Shown here: piece by piece, positions 1-9,473 of the stretch | How the letters are laid out: every line of letters begins with the position of its first letter | How positions within the stretch are numbered: position 1 is the stretch's first letter | Assembly: GCA_017539025.1 (NCBI GenBank) | Contig: JAFYHT010000066.1 | Location: 140,450-204,449, forward strand | Direction: 5' to 3' | DNA: 64,000 nt | DNA from: Erysipelotrichaceae bacterium | GTDB lineage: Bacteria > Bacillota_I > Bacilli_A > Erysipelotrichales > Erysipelotrichaceae | Notes under the pieces: model-generated | Database searches by the model: none | Seen by the model: only the letters and a program-made list of their open reading frames with translations | Told to the model about the DNA's origin: nothing | Translations under genes and position numbers: made by a program

Positions 1-1052
1 CAGTTCTGACTCCGCAGGAAACGGATAAGCTGTTCGATCAGCTACGTTCTTTCAAGGAGCAGGGACATACGATCCTGTTCATTTCCCATAAGCTGGAAGA
101 AGTCAAGAAGATCTCGGATAAGATCTCTGTCATCAGAAACGGTGTTTCCAAGGGTACTTATCTCAATGAAGAACTGACGATGCAGCAGCTGACGAATCTG
201 ATCATCGGAAGAGATCTGGATTCCGATATGAATGCGTATAAGACACATGAAGATTTCCATAACGAAAAGGCTCTTGAGATCAAAGATCTCTATATGGAAA
301 GAAATGGCAAACCGGTTTTGGATCACATGTCATTTGCGGTCAAGAACGGTGAGATCTTAGGTATTGCCGGTGTTGAAGGAAACGGCCAGCAGGAACTGGT
401 CAGATGTATCACAGGTCTGGAAGAGACAGCTTATACAGGTGACATCGTTATCTGCGGTAATAGAGTCAACGATCTCAACATCAAGGGACGCAGAAATCTG
501 GGTATGGCTTATATTCCGGAAGACAGAATGGGCGATGGTATCGCCGGTTCGCTGCCGATCTCTGACAACCTGATCTCTACCTACTATGACAGAGATGATA
601 TCAACAACAAGGTGTTCATGAATTCAAAAGCAATCAGAGAGACTTCCGAAAATCTCGTCAAGACTTTCGCGGTCAAGACCAAGACGATCGATACTTCTGT
701 CAACAGCCTTTCCGGTGGTAATATCCAGAAGGTCGTCGTTGCCAGAGAATACAACACGAATTCAAAATTCATGATCGCTGAACAGCCGACTCACGGTATC
801 GATATCGGTTCTGAAGAGTTCGTTCACCACAAACTGATCGAAATGCGCAACGCCGGTGCAGGCATCCTGCTGGTATCTGCCAACCTGAACGAAGTCATGT
901 CTTTATCAGACAGGATCATCGTCATGTTTGACGGACAGATTGCAGGTTACTTCCCGAATGCGAAAGATGTTTCTGAATCAGAACTCGGTATGTATATGTT
1001 AGGCGCGAAACACCAGACGCCTGAAGAGATAGGAGGTGCCTTGAATGACTGA
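1..1052 (+). CDS. Nucleoside ABC transporter ATP-binding protein, 5' partial (NupO/YufO-like)
   Basis: The reading frame is open from base 3, so this is the last 349 residues of a gene that starts outside the window; the ATG at 180 is internal. The visible part holds the end of the first ATPase domain (D-loop/H-loop stretch 'VLTPQET', 'LFISHKLEEV') and a whole second one with the degenerate Walker A 'GVEGNGQQEL', signature 'SLSGGNIQK' and Walker B region 'MIAEQPTHGID'. This double-ATPase layout is that of RbsA/YufO-type importers. The two downstream permeases and the nucleoside hydrolase point to purine/pyrimidine nucleoside uptake; the binding lipoprotein (BmpA type) would be expected upstream, outside the window. 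The stop overlaps the next start by 8 nt. Confidence 0.9.
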   Translation, partial: VLTPQETDKLFDQLRSFKEQGHTILFISHKLEEVKKISDKISVIRNGVSKGTYLNEELTMQQLTNLIIGRDLDSDMNAYKTHEDFHNEKALEIKDLYMERNGKPVLDHMSFAVKNGEILGIAGVEGNGQQELVRCITGLEETAYTGDIVICGNRVNDLNIKGRRNLGMAYIPEDRMGDGIAGSLPISDNLISTYYDRDDINNKVFMNSKAIRETSENLVKTFAVKTKTIDTSVNSLSGGNIQKVVVAREYNTNSKFMIAEQPTHGIDIGSEEFVHHKLIEMRNAGAGILLVSANLNEVMSLSDRIIVMFDGQIAGYFPNAKDVSESELGMYMLGAKHQTPEEIGGALND

Positions 1053-2157
1053 AAACAGAAACAGTAAGTATTCAAAGCAGTACAAAATGTCGATATCAAA
1101 TCCTAAGTTATTTGATGCGATCAAAATGGCTATCGCGATCCTGATTGCTTTTGCGATCACGTTCGTCATCCTTTGTCTGATCTCTAAAGATCCTGTCAAC
1201 GCGCTCAAGACCATCCTGTTTGGTCCTTTGAGCAAGAAGAGATATATTGGTGCTGTTATCGAAAGCTTCATTTCGTTTGCGTTTGCCGGACTGGCAGCAG
1301 GTGTCTTATTCAAGGCCGGCGGCTTCAACATGGGTGCTGAAGGTATCTTCATCATCACCGGTGCTGTCGTAGCATGGATCGCTGCTTCGCCGATCACGAC
1401 GAGCCCGATCTTACATCCGATCCTTTGCTACTTAGGCGCAATGCTCGTAGGCGGAACTCTGATGATCATCCCTTCATTCCTGAAGGCAAAGTTCGGTACC
1501 AACGAAATGGTCGTCTCACTGATGTCCAACTCGATCTATGCTGCTATCACAGCTTATATCGTCAGAAACTGGATCTCTACTGCACAAAGAGGAAGTGTCT
1601 CTTCCAAAGACTATCTCCCTACTGCAAGGATCGGTTATCTGTATGAACCATTAAGGATCTCGGCTTGCTTCATCCTGCTGATGGTCGTTATGGTCGTCCT
1701 CTACCTCGTCATGAACAAGACAAAACTCGGTTATCAGATGAGGATCGCCGGTGTCAATCCGAAGTTTGCGGAATATTCCGGTGTCAGTGCATTCAGGCTT
1801 TCGATCACGACAGCTGTCATCGCCGGTGTCCTGTGCGGAATGGGCTCTACGACCCAGCTGCTGACTCAGACGAGCTACTATACGCCGGCTCAGTCTCTGG
1901 TCGGTATCGGTTTCTCCGGAATGCTTCTTTCAATGCTTGGCAAGAACAATCCGATCGGTATCGTCATCGCAGCTTTCTTCATCAAATATCTTGAGCAGGG
2001 TGCTGCTGTATTGTATTTCGTTGATGGTGCTGTACCTTCCGAGATCGTTTCGATCGTTGAAGGTATCGTCATCATGCTGATATCTTCTCAATACTTCTTA
2101 AGAAGACTGAGAGAACGTCAGTTATTAAAGGAGGGATTGGAAGAACATGCAGAATAG
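1045..2157 (+). CDS. Nucleoside ABC transporter permease 1 (NupP/YufP-like)
   Basis: A 370-residue polytopic membrane protein of the BPD_transp_2 family (branched-chain amino acid/sugar/nucleoside permeases). A cytoplasmic N-terminus of about 30 residues is followed by roughly eight to ten hydrophobic segments; the 'FKAGGFNMGAEG' and 'NPIGIVIAAFF' stretches are typical of this family. The ATG at 1045 is preceded by AGGAGG at 1031-1036 inside the upstream gene, and the two genes overlap by 8 nt, so they are probably translationally coupled. It should form the membrane channel with the next gene, powered by the upstream ATPase. Substrate assignment to nucleosides rests on family resemblance and the downstream nucleoside hydrolase. 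Confidence 0.88.
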   Translation: MTENRNSKYSKQYKMSISNPKLFDAIKMAIAILIAFAITFVILCLISKDPVNALKTILFGPLSKKRYIGAVIESFISFAFAGLAAGVLFKAGGFNMGAEGIFIITGAVVAWIAASPITTSPILHPILCYLGAMLVGGTLMIIPSFLKAKFGTNEMVVSLMSNSIYAAITAYIVRNWISTAQRGSVSSKDYLPTARIGYLYEPLRISACFILLMVVMVVLYLVMNKTKLGYQMRIAGVNPKFAEYSGVSAFRLSITTAVIAGVLCGMGSTTQLLTQTSYYTPAQSLVGIGFSGMLLSMLGKNNPIGIVIAAFFIKYLEQGAAVLYFVDGAVPSEIVSIVEGIVIMLISSQYFLRRLRERQLLKEGLEEHAE

Positions 2158-3085
2158 TATATTTTCAACACTGTTTTCTATGAGATTCCTGGTCACGGCA
2201 ATCCGTCTGGCGACTCCGATCGTTTTTGCGGCAATCGGTACATTTACTGCAGCCTCATCAGGTATCGGCAATATCGCTATCGAATCGATCATGACATTTG
2301 CAGCTTTGGCAGGTGTTCTTGGTTCATATCTGTCCGGCAGTGCCTGGGTAGGTGTTCTGACCGGTATGGCTATTGGTGTCGTAACTGTCATGCTGATCGC
2401 ATTCTTCTCCATGAAGATGGGTGCGAATGCCATGCTGATCATGATCGCTCTGAATACTTTTGCGGATTCTGTTGCGATCTTCGTCATGTTCCTGATGACA
2501 GGTGAAAAAGGAACGACTGCTTCCCTGACTACTCCGATCCTGGGTACATGGGATATTCCGGTCATCAAAGACATTCCTGTCCTGGGAGATATCATCTCAG
2601 GCCAGTATACGCTGACATATTTCTGCTGGCTGATCGTCATCCTGCTGTTCATCTTCATCTATAAGACTCCGACAGGAATGAGGATGAGAGCTTGCGGCTT
2701 GAATGCCGATGCAGCAAGAACTGCCGGTATCAATGTTGAAAGACTCCAGGTATTATCACTGGTATTATCCGGAATCTTTGCGGCATTAGGCGGTATCTAT
2801 CTGTCCCTCAACTATCTGAAGATCTTCTCAAGAGGAATGGTCTCCGGACAGGGCTGGATGGGTGTTGCGGCCAATGGTATTGCGGCCGGAAATTACTGGG
2901 TACTGATCCTGGCTGCGCTGATCTTCGCAGTATTCAGAGCAGTTTCTATCATCTTCTCCAGTAACTCTTCGATCCCGACAGACCTTGTCAACGCGATCCC
3001 GTATTTCGCTGTCTTTGTCATCCTGACTGCTGTTTCGATCATCAACTACTATCGAATCAAGCGCGGTAAGGTCGAAGAACAGTAA
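2147..3085 (+). CDS. Nucleoside ABC transporter permease 2 (NupQ/YufQ-like)
   Basis: A 312-residue polytopic membrane protein, the second permease of the importer. Hydrophobic segments run through the whole length; 'GIGNIAIESIMTFAALAG' and 'GWMGVAANGIAAG' are the conserved family stretches. The start overlaps the previous gene by 11 nt, with AAAGGAGG (about 2127-2134) ahead of it; the stop overlaps the following hydrolase start by 1 nt (TAATG). The order ATPase, long permease, short permease is the one seen in BmpA-type nucleoside importers of Firmicutes. Function is inferred from family and order, not from a substrate-specific motif. Confidence 0.88.
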   Translation: MQNSIFSTLFSMRFLVTAIRLATPIVFAAIGTFTAASSGIGNIAIESIMTFAALAGVLGSYLSGSAWVGVLTGMAIGVVTVMLIAFFSMKMGANAMLIMIALNTFADSVAIFVMFLMTGEKGTTASLTTPILGTWDIPVIKDIPVLGDIISGQYTLTYFCWLIVILLFIFIYKTPTGMRMRACGLNADAARTAGINVERLQVLSLVLSGIFAALGGIYLSLNYLKIFSRGMVSGQGWMGVAANGIAAGNYWVLILAALIFAVFRAVSIIFSSNSSIPTDLVNAIPYFAVFVILTAVSIINYYRIKRGKVEEQ

Positions 3086-4002
3086 TGTATAAGACAATCA
3101 TAGATTGTGACCCGGGCCATGACGATATCATGGCCTTACTCACGATATTGGCTCATGAGGAATGTTTCAATGTCTTAGGTATCTGTACGGTTGCCGGAAA
3201 CAATACATTGGAAAAGGTCACACGCAATGTCCTTCAGGTAGAAGAATATCTTGGCTTGAATATTCCGGTATATAAAGGCGCTGTGAAACCGCTTGTTTTG
3301 GATGGCGTTCCACAGCCGGCAGGACACGGAGAAAGCGGAATGGATGGCCCGATACTTCCTCAGCCTGAAATGAAGGCACAGGATCTTTCTGCCATCGATT
3401 TCTACAAGGAAGTTCTGAGAAAAGAAGATGATCTCACGATCATCGCTCTGGCTCCTTTGACGAATCTTGCGATCTTGTTGAATGAGTATCCTGAAGCAAG
3501 ATCAAAGATCAGACAGATCGTGCTGATGGGTGGTGCCTTGAATGGCGGCAATATCAACAAATATGCGGAATTCAATATCTGGCATGACCCGCATGCCGCA
3601 AAGATCGTGTTTGATTCCGGAATCGATATCGTCATGGCTCCACTTGAAGTCTGTTATGCCGGAGGCATCCTGATCAAGGAGACGGAACGTTTCAGAAACG
3701 AAAAGAGAGTATCGAAACTGGTCGATGATCTCTTCAGCTTCTATCTGCGCTATGCGATCGACAGAGGCTGGGATAAGACAGCGATCTTCGATCTGATCCC
3801 GGTATTATATCTGTTAAACAAAGATCTCTTTATTTCAAAGAAAGGGAAAGTCGATATCATCCTTGAAGGAGAAGACACACAAGGACAGACCGTCTTTGTG
3901 GAAGGGGAAGGAAATCATACAGTTCTGATCGATACGGATCGAAAAGCTTGTATGAAGATCTTCTTCGATGCGATCGATACTTTGGATCTCAGATATCAGT
4001 AA
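3085..4002 (+). CDS. Pyrimidine/purine nucleoside N-ribohydrolase (IUNH family)
   Basis: A 305-residue nucleoside hydrolase that splits imported ribonucleosides into base and ribose. The N-terminal calcium-binding motif 'DCDPGHDD' (residues 7-14) is intact, as is the 'EFNIWHDPHAA' segment near residue 172 that contributes sugar-binding and metal ligands. The length matches RihA/RihB enzymes (about 305-315). It is the last gene of the transporter operon, with its ATG overlapping the permease stop by one base, so uptake and cleavage are coupled. The exact base preference cannot be read from the sequence. Confidence 0.9.
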   Translation: MYKTIIDCDPGHDDIMALLTILAHEECFNVLGICTVAGNNTLEKVTRNVLQVEEYLGLNIPVYKGAVKPLVLDGVPQPAGHGESGMDGPILPQPEMKAQDLSAIDFYKEVLRKEDDLTIIALAPLTNLAILLNEYPEARSKIRQIVLMGGALNGGNINKYAEFNIWHDPHAAKIVFDSGIDIVMAPLEVCYAGGILIKETERFRNEKRVSKLVDDLFSFYLRYAIDRGWDKTAIFDLIPVLYLLNKDLFISKKGKVDIILEGEDTQGQTVFVEGEGNHTVLIDTDRKACMKIFFDAIDTLDLRYQ

Positions 4003-4005
4003 ATG

Positions 4006-4030
4006 AAAAGCTTGCGACCGCAAGCTTTTT
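4006..4030. terminator. Bidirectional rho-independent terminator
   Basis: A 10-bp hairpin (AAAAGCTTGC, loop 4 nt, GCAAGCTTTT) lies between the convergent nucleoside hydrolase and FGGY kinase genes, with A-rich and T-rich flanks that let it work on both strands. It overlaps the kinase stop codon. Confidence 0.85.
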
Positions 4031-5531
4031 AGATGTTTTCGAATGTGTCGAAGAAGCGATGCATCCAGTCTTTTGTTTCCGGATAGAAACTCTTATAGAG
4101 TTCATAGATCTTCTGATATTTCTCGTGGTTCTCCTTATTCGGATAATAGGATCTTTCATATGTCACCATATGATCGACTGCATCCTGCAAAGACGGATAT
4201 ACTTTCAACATCACTGCACAGGCGATCGCACAGCCCAGATTTGGTGCATTGATGTCCTTTGGAACATTGATGATGATGTCCGATACATCGGCGTGGATCT
4301 GCATCCACAGAGGACTTCTTGCGGAACCTCCGGCGATGTTCATCTCTTTGACATCGACACCGTATTCCCTGAAGGTATCCAATATCCTTTCACTGCCGAA
4401 TGCCACACCTTCCAGTATTGCCCGATACATATCGGCTTTCGTGTGAGCCAGGCTCAGTCCATAGAACATGCCCTTGGCCTTGCCGTCGTGGTATGGGTGT
4501 TTGTTTCCCTGGAAGTAATCCAGTAAGAGTAATCCGTTTGATCCGATCGGAACATCTTTTGCCAGCTCGTCCAATTCTTTATAAGATTGTTCAGGGCAGA
4601 ACTGTTTCCTGAACCAGGAGAGGATAGAGCCGGATGCGCTTTGTGCGACATAGTCCGTATAGTATCCTTTGATCAGATTATCCGGTCCGTTATTGGAACC
4701 ATCCGGATTTAACAGAGGCCTTTCATTGAGTGCCATCGCCAGATTGGAACTTCCGGTGATCATGCCGATCCTGCCGGGTCTGTTGACACCGATCCCCAGT
4801 AAACCGATCGAAGAATCGACACCTCCCTGAGCGATCGGAAGACCTTGAGGAAGACCGAGGAATGCAGAGGCTTCTTTGGACAGAACACCAATCTGATCTC
4901 CGACACGATAGACTTTTTCTGTCGGGAACTTATCTAATGCATCTTTGATATCAAGTGCTTCATAGATCTTTTCAGAGAAGCCTGTATTGATCGAGTATCC
5001 CCAGTTACAGGCGGTGTTGTTGTTCATACACCACTTTCCTGTCAGTTTGTATGTCAGCCAGTCCTGATATTCGCAGAAGACTTCCGCTTCATCATAGATC
5101 TTTCTTTCATTTCTTTTGAGCCAGGCCAGCTTTGGCGGCATCCATTCCGGAGAATAGAATTCATTACATTTCTCCATCAGTTCTTCCGCTTCTTTCACTG
5201 CTCTGACATCCATCCAGATGATACATGGATATAATGGCGTTGCATCTTTCTTGCAGACGACGACGCTGGTACACGTCGTATCGCAAGCCAGAGCAGAGAT
5301 CTCTTGCGCTTTGATGTTTCCTTTTGATAGAGCTTTGTTGATCGCAAGTTTCAGACAGTTCCACCAGTCGTATGGATCCTGTTGCGCAAAGCCGGGTTTC
5401 GGGAAATCGGTTTTGTATTCTTCCATGGCAAAAGAAAGACAGTTTCCTTTGATATCATAGAGTCCGACTCTGATACCTCCGGTACCGCCATCAATGCCCA
5501 TCAGGATGAGATCGTGATTATCTTTGATCAT
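4029..5531 (-). CDS. FGGY-family carbohydrate kinase (pentulose/hexulose kinase)
   Basis: A 500-residue ATP-dependent sugar kinase. The N-terminal phosphate-binding loop 'GIDGGTGGIRVGLYD' and the C-terminal adenosine motif 'GGSARSPLWMQIHADV' define the FGGY fold; length is normal. The substrate (ribulose, xylulose or another ketose) cannot be fixed by eye. It lies convergent to the nucleoside uptake/cleavage operon, so use of the released pentose is possible but unproven. No Shine-Dalgarno sequence precedes the ATG; instead an extended -10 box (TGATAAAAT) ends 6 nt before it, suggesting a leaderless mRNA. Confidence 0.85.
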   Translation of the reverse strand: MIKDNHDLILMGIDGGTGGIRVGLYDIKGNCLSFAMEEYKTDFPKPGFAQQDPYDWWNCLKLAINKALSKGNIKAQEISALACDTTCTSVVVCKKDATPLYPCIIWMDVRAVKEAEELMEKCNEFYSPEWMPPKLAWLKRNERKIYDEAEVFCEYQDWLTYKLTGKWCMNNNTACNWGYSINTGFSEKIYEALDIKDALDKFPTEKVYRVGDQIGVLSKEASAFLGLPQGLPIAQGGVDSSIGLLGIGVNRPGRIGMITGSSNLAMALNERPLLNPDGSNNGPDNLIKGYYTDYVAQSASGSILSWFRKQFCPEQSYKELDELAKDVPIGSNGLLLLDYFQGNKHPYHDGKAKGMFYGLSLAHTKADMYRAILEGVAFGSERILDTFREYGVDVKEMNIAGGSARSPLWMQIHADVSDIIINVPKDINAPNLGCAIACAVMLKVYPSLQDAVDHMVTYERSYYPNKENHEKYQKIYELYKSFYPETKDWMHRFFDTFENI

Positions 5532-5537
5532 AAAATC

Positions 5538-5546
5538 ATTTTATCA
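5538..5546 (-). promoter_or_regulatory. Extended -10 promoter of the FGGY kinase (leaderless)
   Basis: On the minus strand TGA-TAAAAT ends at 5538 and the start codon begins at 5531, leaving exactly six bases between them. A transcript starting the usual seven bases after the -10 would begin at the A of ATG. No SD-like sequence is present. Confidence 0.5.
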
Positions 5547-5593
5547 TCGCTGAAGGGGCTTTGTTAATACTGCGGAAGAGATGGAGATTGGGA

Positions 5594-5617
5594 TATAATG
5601 ATGTCAGGATGAGGTAA
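5594..5617 (+). promoter_or_regulatory. -10 box and SD of the M42 peptidase gene
   Basis: TATAAT at 5594-5599 is followed by GAGGTAAG (5611-5618) and the ATG at 5623. No good -35 was found at the expected distance, so the promoter call is tentative; the SD supports the start. Confidence 0.4.
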
Positions 5618-5622
5618 GCATC

Positions 5623-6723
5623 ATGGAAATAAAAGACCTGAAAAAGAAACTGAAAGAATACATGGCGATCGAACGCGTCTCTGGATATGAGAAGAAGATG
5701 GCTTATGCCTTGAAAGAAGATTTTGAGAAATATACGGATGATGTAAAGATCGATAAGTTCGGCAACTGTATCGCAACTTTTGAAGGAAGTGAAAAAGATG
5801 CGCTTGTGCTGATGGTTTTTGCTCACATGGATACGATCGGCTTTGTGATCAGAAGGATCGATCCGGATGGCTTCATCTATGTCGATCGAGTCGGCGGTGT
5901 GCCGGAAAAGGTCATGACAGGAACTCCTGTTCGAGTCGGAAGTGAAGATGGCAAATACTATAACGGGATCTTTGGTACCAGAGCCTACCACATCATGTCA
6001 AATGAAGAAAAGGCAAAGGCCGATACACTGAATGATCTGTTCATCGATATCGGTGCGAAAAGCGAAAAAGAATTACATGATCTGGGCATTGAAGTTGGAT
6101 GCCCTGTTGCCTATGGACAAGCTTATTATGATCTTCTGAATGATCGGATTTCCGGTTCCTATATCGATGCGGCTGCCGGTATGTGCAATCTCTTGCAGAT
6201 CGCAGAATACCTCAAGAAACATCAGCCGAAAGTTGGCGTCAGACTGGTTGGAACAGTCATGGAAGAATACAGCGCAAGAGGTGCCATGATGGCTAACAGA
6301 AGCGCAAAATGCGATATGGCGATCTCTATCTTAGGACCTGGTGCTGCCGATACTCCTGATCAGAGAGGAAAAGTTTCAAATGTGAAAATGAACAACGGCG
6401 TCGGTGTAACGATGTTCAATTTCCATGGCAAAGGTACACTCAATGGAAATATCGTTCATAAGGGGATGTTTGAATTGCTGAAGAAGGCAGCTGAAGAAAA
6501 GGATATTCCGATACAGAGACAGGCAGCCAGAGGTGCATTATCCGATACCGCATACCTGGCTTTGGAGAATGATGGTGTTCCTTGTATGGACCTTGGTACA
6601 CCGGATCGTTATTCTCATTCTCCTCTGGAACTGATCGACGTGAAGGATCTGAAACAGACCGGTGAGCTGATATGTCATTTCATCGATCTGCTGGATAAGG
6701 ATTTTAACTTAAACAGATATTAA
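5623..6723 (+). CDS. M42 family metallopeptidase (glutamyl/leucyl aminopeptidase type)
   Basis: A 366-residue cytosolic binuclear metal aminopeptidase of the PepA/YsdC/FrvX group. Visible metal and catalytic stretches are 'FAHMDTIGFVI' near residue 66, the central 'DAAAGMCNLL' around 183, 'MEEYSARGA' near 211 (catalytic Glu and metal Glu) and 'TPDRYSHSPLELID' near 326 (final His ligand). Length fits the family (340-370). It stands alone between convergent or divergent neighbours, has its own SD (GAGG, 5611) and ends in a strong terminator. Substrates are N-terminal residues of peptides; the exact specificity is not predictable. Confidence 0.88.
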   Translation: MEIKDLKKKLKEYMAIERVSGYEKKMAYALKEDFEKYTDDVKIDKFGNCIATFEGSEKDALVLMVFAHMDTIGFVIRRIDPDGFIYVDRVGGVPEKVMTGTPVRVGSEDGKYYNGIFGTRAYHIMSNEEKAKADTLNDLFIDIGAKSEKELHDLGIEVGCPVAYGQAYYDLLNDRISGSYIDAAAGMCNLLQIAEYLKKHQPKVGVRLVGTVMEEYSARGAMMANRSAKCDMAISILGPGAADTPDQRGKVSNVKMNNGVGVTMFNFHGKGTLNGNIVHKGMFELLKKAAEEKDIPIQRQAARGALSDTAYLALENDGVPCMDLGTPDRYSHSPLELIDVKDLKQTGELICHFIDLLDKDFNLNRY

Positions 6724-6765
6724 AAGAATACCTCGCTATTTCAGATAAGCGAGGTATTCTTCTTT
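6724..6765. terminator. Rho-independent terminator between convergent genes
   Basis: A perfect 14-bp stem (arms 6724-6737 and 6748-6761, loop 10 nt) followed by CTTTT. It directly follows the M42 stop and its right arm encodes the last residues of the M20 amidohydrolase on the other strand, so the two genes share the hairpin. Confidence 0.85.
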
Positions 6766-7977
6766 TGTCATAGATGGTTTGAATTCTGCTTTGATCTGAT
6801 TGACGTATCCTTCATGATCAAGCAGATATTTTACTGTGTCATAGACGACCTTGGATGGTTTCAGATAAGCCCATTCCTTGTCAAGGATGCAGAGGTCTTT
6901 GCCATGACAGTTGCCGCCGAATCCCGAGTATCCAAACTGTACTGTCGGCTTGAATACTGAAAGGTCACCGACATCACCGGCCGCCATTGAGATCTCATCG
7001 TCATGGATCTCTTCAGGTTTGCAGTGTTTCAGCATATTCTTGCGGATGATGTCATTGATGGCTTTGGACTGATGCATCGGCAGATAGCCCGGTGTTGTCT
7101 GAATGTTTGCTGTAGCACCGATCGCTTTGGCACAGCACTTTGCGGCATTGTCGACCTTGTCAGCCGTTTCTTTCAAAGCCCTGGCATTTAGTGATCTGAC
7201 ATAACATTCATAGACTGTTTTTTCCGGAATGGAGTTGACTGTCTGTCCGCCGTTTGAAAGGATGCCGTGTAACCTGATGTAATCTTCTTCCCTGAACGTC
7301 TCTCTCAACATGTTTATCGCATTATCAAAAAGGATGAAGGCATTCAGCGCGTTGATCCCTTTGTCAGGAGCCATAGCGGCATGAGTCGCTTTCCCTTTGA
7401 AGGTGATCTGTTTGTATACGAAGCCGGAAAGGGTGGAATTGAGTGAGAAACGGTATTTGCCTTCTGACATGGTATGCAGATGAATGAAGAGATCTTCTTC
7501 ATCAAAATATCCCGCTGTCAACATATTTACTTTGCCACCGATATAATTGATCTCGCCTTTTTTAATCAGTTCTTTCCTGAAGGCGACATCCGTGAATTCT
7601 TCAGCAGGAGTGAAGTATAGTGTTACTGTTCCTTTCTTTACGATGTCTTTCAGCTTTGTCAGAGTGTATGCCATGATGGCACATTGTGTGGAGTGTCCGC
7701 AGCTGTGGGCAGCATTGTCTTCCTTGTTCGCAAACGGGTGTCCCAGGGTAGGGATCGCATCGAGTTCGGCGATCAGTCCGATCCTTGGGGAACCCGATCC
7801 GATCGTTGCTTTGAAAGCCGTACGGAAACCGAGATCTTCTGTTTTTATCCCATGGGAATTGAGATAGTCTGTCAGGATCTTCTTGTTTGTGAATTCCTTG
7901 TATCCCAGTTCAGGATGTCTGAAAAGTTCATCACCAAGGGAATAGAGTTCATTGATATCTTTATCCATTTTATTCAT
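6736..7977 (-). CDS. M20 family amidohydrolase (AbgB/carboxypeptidase type)
   Basis: A 413-residue zinc-dependent amidohydrolase of the M20D group, which includes AbgB and N-acyl-amino-acid hydrolases. 'LIAELDAIP' and 'AHSCGHSTQ' (about residues 74-94) carry the metal-site Cys/His residues characteristic of M20D; a central dimerisation domain includes 'GKATHAAMAPDKGINAL'. The later 'AAGDVGDLSVFKP' block fits AbgB-like proteins. Start: ATG at 7977 with GAGGA about 8 nt upstream on the minus strand. It probably removes an acyl or aminobenzoyl-type group from an amino acid; the true substrate is unknown. Confidence 0.85.
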   Translation of the reverse strand: MNKMDKDINELYSLGDELFRHPELGYKEFTNKKILTDYLNSHGIKTEDLGFRTAFKATIGSGSPRIGLIAELDAIPTLGHPFANKEDNAAHSCGHSTQCAIMAYTLTKLKDIVKKGTVTLYFTPAEEFTDVAFRKELIKKGEINYIGGKVNMLTAGYFDEEDLFIHLHTMSEGKYRFSLNSTLSGFVYKQITFKGKATHAAMAPDKGINALNAFILFDNAINMLRETFREEDYIRLHGILSNGGQTVNSIPEKTVYECYVRSLNARALKETADKVDNAAKCCAKAIGATANIQTTPGYLPMHQSKAINDIIRKNMLKHCKPEEIHDDEISMAAGDVGDLSVFKPTVQFGYSGFGGNCHGKDLCILDKEWAYLKPSKVVYDTVKYLLDHEGYVNQIKAEFKPSMTKEEYLAYLK

Positions 7978-8070
7978 CGTCTTGTCCTCAATAAAATGAT
8001 ACCAGAAAGAAAAGTACTCTTACAGAAAAAGCGGATATGTAACACATTCGGAGATTTAAGGCTTTTTGGT

Positions 8071-8099
8071 TTGATATAGAAAACCATTTTGACTAAACT
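8071..8099 (+). promoter_or_regulatory. Possible promoter of the beta-glucoside operon
   Basis: TTGATA (8071-8076), 17-nt spacer, TAAACT (8094-8099) upstream of the PTS gene. The -10 is only 4/6, so this is a candidate. No antiterminator hairpin or clear operator was seen in the 170-nt gap. Confidence 0.35.
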
Positions 8100-8147
8100 G
8101 TATACATACAGAAAGATATGTTTTATCTTTCAGAAAAGGAGATAAAT

Positions 8148-9446
8148 ATGGAAAAGTTATCAGCTTGGCTGGAACAGAAACTGTTCCCTTTAGCGGTCAA
8201 GGTTGAGAAACAGAGACATCTGAAGGCTATATCAAGAACGTTTATGAGTATCATTCCGTTCATGACATTAGGTTCACTTGCTCTGGTCGTCATCGAGCCG
8301 CCTATGGACTATACAACGATGGAACCGGGATTCTTCCGCAGTTTCATGGCTGCATGGTCATCATTCGCAGGTGCGGTAGGTATGCCTGTTGGCGCGATCT
8401 ATCGTTTCTGTCTTGAATTCGTTGCTCTGTTTGTTGCAGCAGGCATCGGCTACTTCCTGTCTCAGGAATATAAGCTCAGAGGTTTCACTCCGACGATCCT
8501 GGCAGTCATTTCTTACATGATCCTGGCAGTTTCAGGTATCGAAACAAGAAAGACTTTCGACTACATGGGTGGTACAGGTATCTTCGCAGCGATCTTCTCT
8601 GCAATACTGTCGATCGAACTGCTCAGAGTCCTTCTGGACAAGAAAGTCGGTTATATCTCATTGTCCGGTCATGGCGTTCCTGAAGCACTGACTGAAGCAT
8701 TCGCAATGCTGGTTCCGACAGGTATCGTATTGCTGGTCGTGGCATTACTCCACACACTGATCGTCAAGATCACAGGCAACACATTCCCTGCGTTGATGGC
8801 AGTCATCATGGAACCGTTACTGAGTGCGACCAACTCGATCTGGGGCGGTGCTCTGCTGGTCATCCTGGTCATGTCATTCTGGTGGTTCGGTATCCACGAT
8901 TCTGCGATCACAGGTCCGATGGGTGCTTTCTGGGCAACTGCTCTTGCAGCTAACATTTCAGCTTATTCTGCAGGTACAGCTACGACTGCACTTCCTTACA
9001 TCATCACTGAGCCGTTCTGGTGGTTCTTCATCATGATCGGTGGTTCCGGTGCGACGTTTGGTCTGGTGTTCGTATTACTGTTCTTATGCAAATCTAAGCA
9101 GTTCAAGACTGTCGGTAAGCTTGGTCTGATCCCGGCATTCTTCAACATCAACGAGCCGGTCATTTTCGGTGTCCCTTTGATGATGAACCCGGTCATGTTC
9201 GTTCCGTTTGTCGGTGTTCCTTTGCTCAACTGCATCGTTACTTATCTGGCTATGGCTTCCGGAATCGTCGCTAAGACTGTTTCTTATCCTGGCTGGAACA
9301 TGTTCTGTCCGATCGCAGCACTGATCGCAACTGTCGACTTCAAGGCATTGCTCTTAGTCCTCATACTGATCGTTCTGGATGCTCTGTTCTATCTGCCTTT
9401 CATCAAGGTATTGGATAAGCAGAAAGTAGCCGAAGAAGAAGAATAA
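8148..9446 (+). CDS. PTS sugar transporter subunit IIC (lactose/cellobiose family)
   Basis: A 432-residue membrane permease of the PTS EIIC Lac/cellobiose family. It carries about ten membrane segments and the hallmark 'NINEPVIFGVPLMMNP' near residue 335, which forms part of the sugar site in CelB/ChbC proteins. The start at 8148 is chosen over an in-frame ATG at 8118 because AGGAG (8137-8141) sits 6 nt before it. EIIC needs EIIA and EIIB partners; neither is in the window, so they must be encoded elsewhere. Downstream GH1 6-phospho-beta-glucosidase indicates cellobiose or an aryl/alkyl beta-glucoside as substrate. Confidence 0.9.
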   Translation: MEKLSAWLEQKLFPLAVKVEKQRHLKAISRTFMSIIPFMTLGSLALVVIEPPMDYTTMEPGFFRSFMAAWSSFAGAVGMPVGAIYRFCLEFVALFVAAGIGYFLSQEYKLRGFTPTILAVISYMILAVSGIETRKTFDYMGGTGIFAAIFSAILSIELLRVLLDKKVGYISLSGHGVPEALTEAFAMLVPTGIVLLVVALLHTLIVKITGNTFPALMAVIMEPLLSATNSIWGGALLVILVMSFWWFGIHDSAITGPMGAFWATALAANISAYSAGTATTALPYIITEPFWWFFIMIGGSGATFGLVFVLLFLCKSKQFKTVGKLGLIPAFFNINEPVIFGVPLMMNPVMFVPFVGVPLLNCIVTYLAMASGIVAKTVSYPGWNMFCPIAALIATVDFKALLLVLILIVLDALFYLPFIKVLDKQKVAEEEE

Positions 9447-9473
9447 TATCTCGGTCTGTTAAAATAAAGAAGA